This document shows positions 13,245 through 14,427 of a stretch of 14,427 bases of DNA, piece by piece. Within the stretch, counting starts at the first letter, position 1. Each line of letters starts with the position of its first letter. The position numbers and the translations under genes were made by a program. Source of the stretch: Chloroflexia bacterium (lineage in GTDB: Bacteria > Chloroflexota > Chloroflexia > Thermomicrobiales > JALYUS01); assembly GCA_025928215.1 (NCBI GenBank), contig JAICJW010000061.1, positions 1-14,427 on the forward strand, read 5' to 3'. Below the pieces are notes generated by a model, which saw only the letters and a program-made list of their open reading frames with translations, had not been told where the DNA came from and did not search any database.

Positions 13245-14427
13245 TCAAATCGGCGACGTTCTGCCAGCGACCTCCGCATAGATAGTCTCGATTTCCCCGA
13301 CCACCCTGCCCCAGGTGAAGTGGTCCGCGATCAGCCGTCGCGTGTTCTCGCGCATCGCGGCCAGACGGGTCCGGTCGCTCAGGAGAGCGACGATGGCGTC
13401 ACGAAGCGCCGCCCGATCATACGCGATTGTCATACCGGCGTTGTAGGCATCCAGCCACGGCACCTCGCTCTGATGCGTCACGATTGCCGGTGTGCCGCAC
13501 GCCAGGCTCTCAAGCACCGCCGTTGACGTCTCCTCCTCGTGGGATGGTGCGAAGGCGAACACATCCGCAGCGGTGTAGGCGGCGAGTTTGTCGCGCTCAT
13601 AGAGCGGCCCCGGCCAGATCACCGACTCCGCAATGTTGAGCGAGGCGGCGATGCCGCGCGCCGTCGCTTCATAGCCGTCGTCCCGGCCGACGAGGACGAG
13701 GCGCGCGGCAGGAAGGTGCGATAGCACTTCCGCGAAGGCGCGAATGAGGAGATCGAGTCCCTTGTACGCGTGGAATCGCCCGAGAAAAAGCACGACCGGC
13801 ACATCGGGCGGGATGCCATGCCGGGCGCGGAAGGCCGCACCGGAGGGCGGCGATGCGAGCGTCTCGGTATCAATGGCAAGCGGCACGACCCGCACGCGCG
13901 CGGAGTCCGCGCCGAGCCTGCGATACCAGGCGGCCTCGTTCTCTGTCTGCGCGATCAGCGCGCCAGCGGAGCGGAGGAGTGCGCGCCCGTAGCACAGATC
14001 GTATCCCCGTTTGATCGTCCGTTTGATTCCGGTGGCGCGCGGGAGTTGACCGAAGGCCGAGAGCACGAAGGGCACACCGGCCCGGCGGGCAATGCCCAGC
14101 GCCTGCGCGTTCTGGACGGTGCGGAAGTCCGAGAGATGGATCACATCGAACTGGCCGACCGTCCGCCTGAGCGCGCGGGCGAAACCGAGCGGCACGAAGA
14201 CCTTCTGCCGGTAGGCGAGAGCATTGCTCAGGTTGCGGAACCGCCGGATGCTCGCGCCGCCCCGCTCCTCGCGCTTCGTCGCCATGCGCCGCGATCCGTC
14301 GTCGGCATCCGTCGTGTACACCGTGACCGTGTGTCCACGGGCGACGAGATGACGGGCCAGTTCGTCCATCACCTTCGGTGGGCCGCCGTACGCCCACGCG
14401 GGCGCGGAATAGGGGCTCACGACGAGA
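13245..14427 (-). CDS. GT4-family glycosyltransferase, 5' partial
   Basis: GT-B glycosyltransferase whose start lies beyond the window. The frame is open to the right edge and reads ...LV then VSPYSAPAWAYGGPPKV, a typical N-terminal strand and loop of this group, so only a few residues are missing; GTG 14420 is not the likely start. The donor domain has LFLGRFHAYKGLDLLIRAF, LVGRDDGYEA, and an Ex7E motif in HEEETSTAVLESLACGTPAI, where the usual EPFG part is replaced by ETST. Heads the visible - operon with the methyltransferase and the second GT4. Sugar specificity unknown. Confidence 0.9.
   Translation of the reverse strand, partial: LVVSPYSAPAWAYGGPPKVMDELARHLVARGHTVTVYTTDADDGSRRMATKREERGGASIRRFRNLSNALAYRQKVFVPLGFARALRRTVGQFDVIHLSDFRTVQNAQALGIARRAGVPFVLSAFGQLPRATGIKRTIKRGYDLCYGRALLRSAGALIAQTENEAAWYRRLGADSARVRVVPLAIDTETLASPPSGAAFRARHGIPPDVPVVLFLGRFHAYKGLDLLIRAFAEVLSHLPAARLVLVGRDDGYEATARGIAASLNIAESVIWPGPLYERDKLAAYTAADVFAFAPSHEEETSTAVLESLACGTPAIVTHQSEVPWLDAYNAGMTIAYDRAALRDAIVALLSDRTRLAAMRENTRRLIADHFTWGRVVGEIETIYAEVAGRTSPI

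Overview
The window is GC-rich, gene-dense bacterial DNA with short spacers, GTG and TTG starts, and Shine-Dalgarno sites of the GGAGG type. No rRNA, tRNA or CRISPR is visible. Gene content (fused CUT1 sugar permease, sugar-acid enzymes, MntP, DUF190/CrcB, GT2-DUF2304 pair, GT4 enzymes) would fit a free-living environmental bacterium. Chloroflexota or a similar deep lineage is my best guess, but nothing here proves it.

Region 1 (1-5311, + strand) looks like a sugar or sugar-acid uptake and catabolism locus. It holds a sugar ABC permease in which the two usual subunits are fused (5' end outside the window), a terminator-like hairpin and palindromic repeats, a Gfo/Idh/MocA oxidoreductase, a glucarate-dehydratase-like enolase-superfamily gene broken by a one-base frameshift, and a HAD phosphatase. 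Between the oxidoreductase and the dehydratase sits a compact element of about 457 bp. It carries a 23S-IVP/Avd-like four-helix-bundle gene and is bounded by inverted arrays of a 7-bp repeat (AAGTAAC / AAGTCGA). It is the most unusual object in the window.

Region 2 (5327-6903) is an ion-efflux island: mntP (Mn efflux, -), a DUF190 PII-like gene (+), and crcB/fluC (fluoride channel, -). DUF190 and crcB converge tail to tail. crcB is preceded by a complete fluoride riboswitch: a promoter placing the start of transcription at the aptamer, the aptamer with pseudoknot, and an overlapping intrinsic terminator before the crcB ribosome binding site.

Region 3 (7037-14427) is a surface-polysaccharide locus made of two convergent operons. 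The + operon encodes a polyprenyl-phosphate-type GT2, a DUF2304 membrane partner, a GDP-L-fucose-synthase-like reductase, a Wzx-type flippase and a methyltransferase. The - operon encodes a GT4 (5' end outside the window), a methyltransferase and a second GT4, with overlapping or nearly abutting reading frames. The two operons meet with a 33-bp tail-to-tail overlap. Together they suggest assembly, methylation and export of a lipid-linked, deoxysugar-containing glycan.
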